From positions 1-8,104 of the forward strand of contig CBDUBU010000178.1 of NCBI GenBank assembly GCA_965365465.1: a DNA stretch of 8,104 nucleotides. The letters are read 5' to 3'. A model generated the notes under the pieces. It was given only the letters and a program-made list of their open reading frames with translations, had not been told where the DNA came from and ran no database searches. The position numbers were made by a program, and so were the translations under genes. This DNA is from CBDUBU01 sp965365465 (GTDB lineage Bacteria > Bacteroidota > Rhodothermia > Rhodothermales > DASSAV01). Below are positions 7,448 to 8,104 of the stretch, in pieces; positions within the stretch are counted from its first letter, which is position 1, and every line of letters begins with the position of its first letter.

Positions 7448-7491
7448 ACTGCATGAGCCAGAATCATTGAACCAGATAACTGCATCAACCA
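7448..7491. repeat. Degenerate short repeats between helicase and binding-protein genes
   Basis: ACTGCATGAGCCA (7448-7460) and ACTGCATCAACCA (7479-7491) match at 11 of 13 bases. Between them TGAGCCAGA (7454-7462) recurs as TGAACCAGA (7468-7476), 8 of 9 bases, 14 bp apart. The second 13-mer overlaps the last codons of the helicase gene. No function is recognised, and short degenerate repeats of this kind can arise by chance. Confidence 0.3.
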
Positions 7492-8104
7492 ATCCGCTTT
7501 AACCGGGCAAACTTCAGAACGAGCTTTTTCTGTCCTACCTCCTTGAAAAACACGACCGCCTTGGCCTGTGCCCCGGCGCCCTCCATGGAGATGACCTTCC
7601 CTTCGCCAAAAAGGTGATGTTCTACCCGTGCTCCCGGCGCCACCTCGCTGTTATCTTCATCATAAACCACACGCCGCCCCTGACTGGCCGCCGCCCCTGG
7701 GCCTGCCGATCCTGTTGCGCTGCGAAGGCTTTTTCTGTAGTAATGGGGATCTACCTTGCCATACGCGGCCGCAGAGCCTGCTCCAAGAGAAAAACGGTCT
7801 GAATTTTTCCTGTACTCCCCTCCGGTCTCTGTGCGGACAACATCAGGATCGATTTCGTCCAGGAACCGGCTGTATACGCTGGACTGCTGCTCCCCGTATC
7901 GAAACCGGCTTCTCGCGTAAGACAGATACAGCAGTTCCTGAGCGCGGGTGGCTCCCACATAAAAAAGCCTCCTTTCTTCCTCTAGCTCCTTTCTGTCCTG
8001 CGCGGCGGCAGCGAGCGGAAACAGTCCTTCTTCGAGTCCGCTGATGAAAACAACCGGGAATTCCAGCCCTTTGGAAGCATGAAGGGTCATCAAGGTAACC
8101 CGGT
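7485..8104 (-). CDS. pcrA: UvrD/PcrA-type superfamily 1 ATP-dependent DNA helicase, C-terminal part
   Basis: The last roughly 206 codons of a helicase whose start lies beyond the right edge. The reading frame is open to the edge, and the first visible residues (RVTLMTLHASKGLEFPVVF) are motif V of UvrD-like helicases. Motif VI follows as EEERRLFYVGATRAQ at about 7982-7938, including the arginine that contacts ATP. A low-complexity linker rich in Gly, Ala and Ser (about 7790-7660) leads to a C-terminal Tudor-like domain (APGARVEHHLFGEGKVISME onward, about 7640-7488), ending KFARLKRIG. In PcrA and UvrD this small domain binds RNA polymerase. The family unwinds DNA 3' to 5' in nucleotide-excision and mismatch repair, removes RecA from DNA and acts at stalled transcription. 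I cannot separate the names uvrD and pcrA from this fragment; the Tudor end resembles PcrA. The binding-protein gene follows 76 bases downstream with no obvious terminator between. Confidence 0.93.
   Translation of the reverse strand, partial: RVTLMTLHASKGLEFPVVFISGLEEGLFPLAAAAQDRKELEEERRLFYVGATRAQELLYLSYARSRFRYGEQQSSVYSRFLDEIDPDVVRTETGGEYRKNSDRFSLGAGSAAAYGKVDPHYYRKSLRSATGSAGPGAAASQGRRVVYDEDNSEVAPGARVEHHLFGEGKVISMEGAGAQAKAVVFFKEVGQKKLVLKFARLKRIG

Noticed and set aside
7628..8044. A plus-strand 138-residue reading frame opposite the helicase
   Set aside because: It is antisense to conserved helicase motif VI and the Tudor-like domain; it is a Pro/Arg/Cys-rich shadow of them.

Overview
The window looks like ordinary chromosomal DNA from a free-living Gram-negative bacterium with moderate GC. 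The gene set suggests the Bacteroidota/Rhodothermota/Balneolota part of the tree: a large DUF4175 membrane protein, an HtpG of the kind found there, weak or absent Shine-Dalgarno (SD) sequences at several starts, and a plant/cyanobacterial-type ADP-glucose pyrophosphorylase start. This placement is an inference from protein character only, with low to moderate confidence. I see no rRNA, tRNA, CRISPR array, insertion sequence, phage gene or attachment site.

Layout from left to right. Positions 1-65 (minus) hold the first 21 codons of a GlgC-like ADP-glucose pyrophosphorylase running off the left edge. Positions 66-306 form a divergent intergenic region with short palindromes, a -10-like box and a direct repeat one helical turn apart. 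Positions 307-681 (plus) encode a small three-helix membrane protein of unknown function that starts with TTG behind a good SD. Positions 830-4351 (plus) encode a 1173-residue DUF4175 protein: three N-terminal membrane segments, a beta-rich extracytoplasmic region and about 640 residues of Gln/Glu/Met-rich coiled coil. After a 107-base gap containing a perfect 11-bp inverted repeat, 4459-6321 (plus) encodes a complete HtpG (bacterial Hsp90).

The right part lies on the minus strand and converges on htpG with a 28-base gap. Positions 7408-6350 encode a lipoprotein substrate-binding protein of the iron(III)/phosphonate type (COG1840-like). It has no permease or ATPase gene beside it on its downstream side, and it lacks the expected tyrosine pair of true ferric-binding proteins. 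Upstream on the same strand, 8104-7485 is the C-terminal part of a UvrD/PcrA superfamily 1 DNA helicase, cut by the right edge.

The genes do not form an obvious single pathway. They cover glycogen synthesis, an unknown envelope function, protein folding, solute uptake and DNA repair. The points most worth following are the envelope protein with its giant coiled coil, the inverted repeat in front of htpG with a degenerate look-alike in front of the DUF4175 gene, and the orphan binding protein with an unassigned ligand. I found no convincing new multi-gene system.
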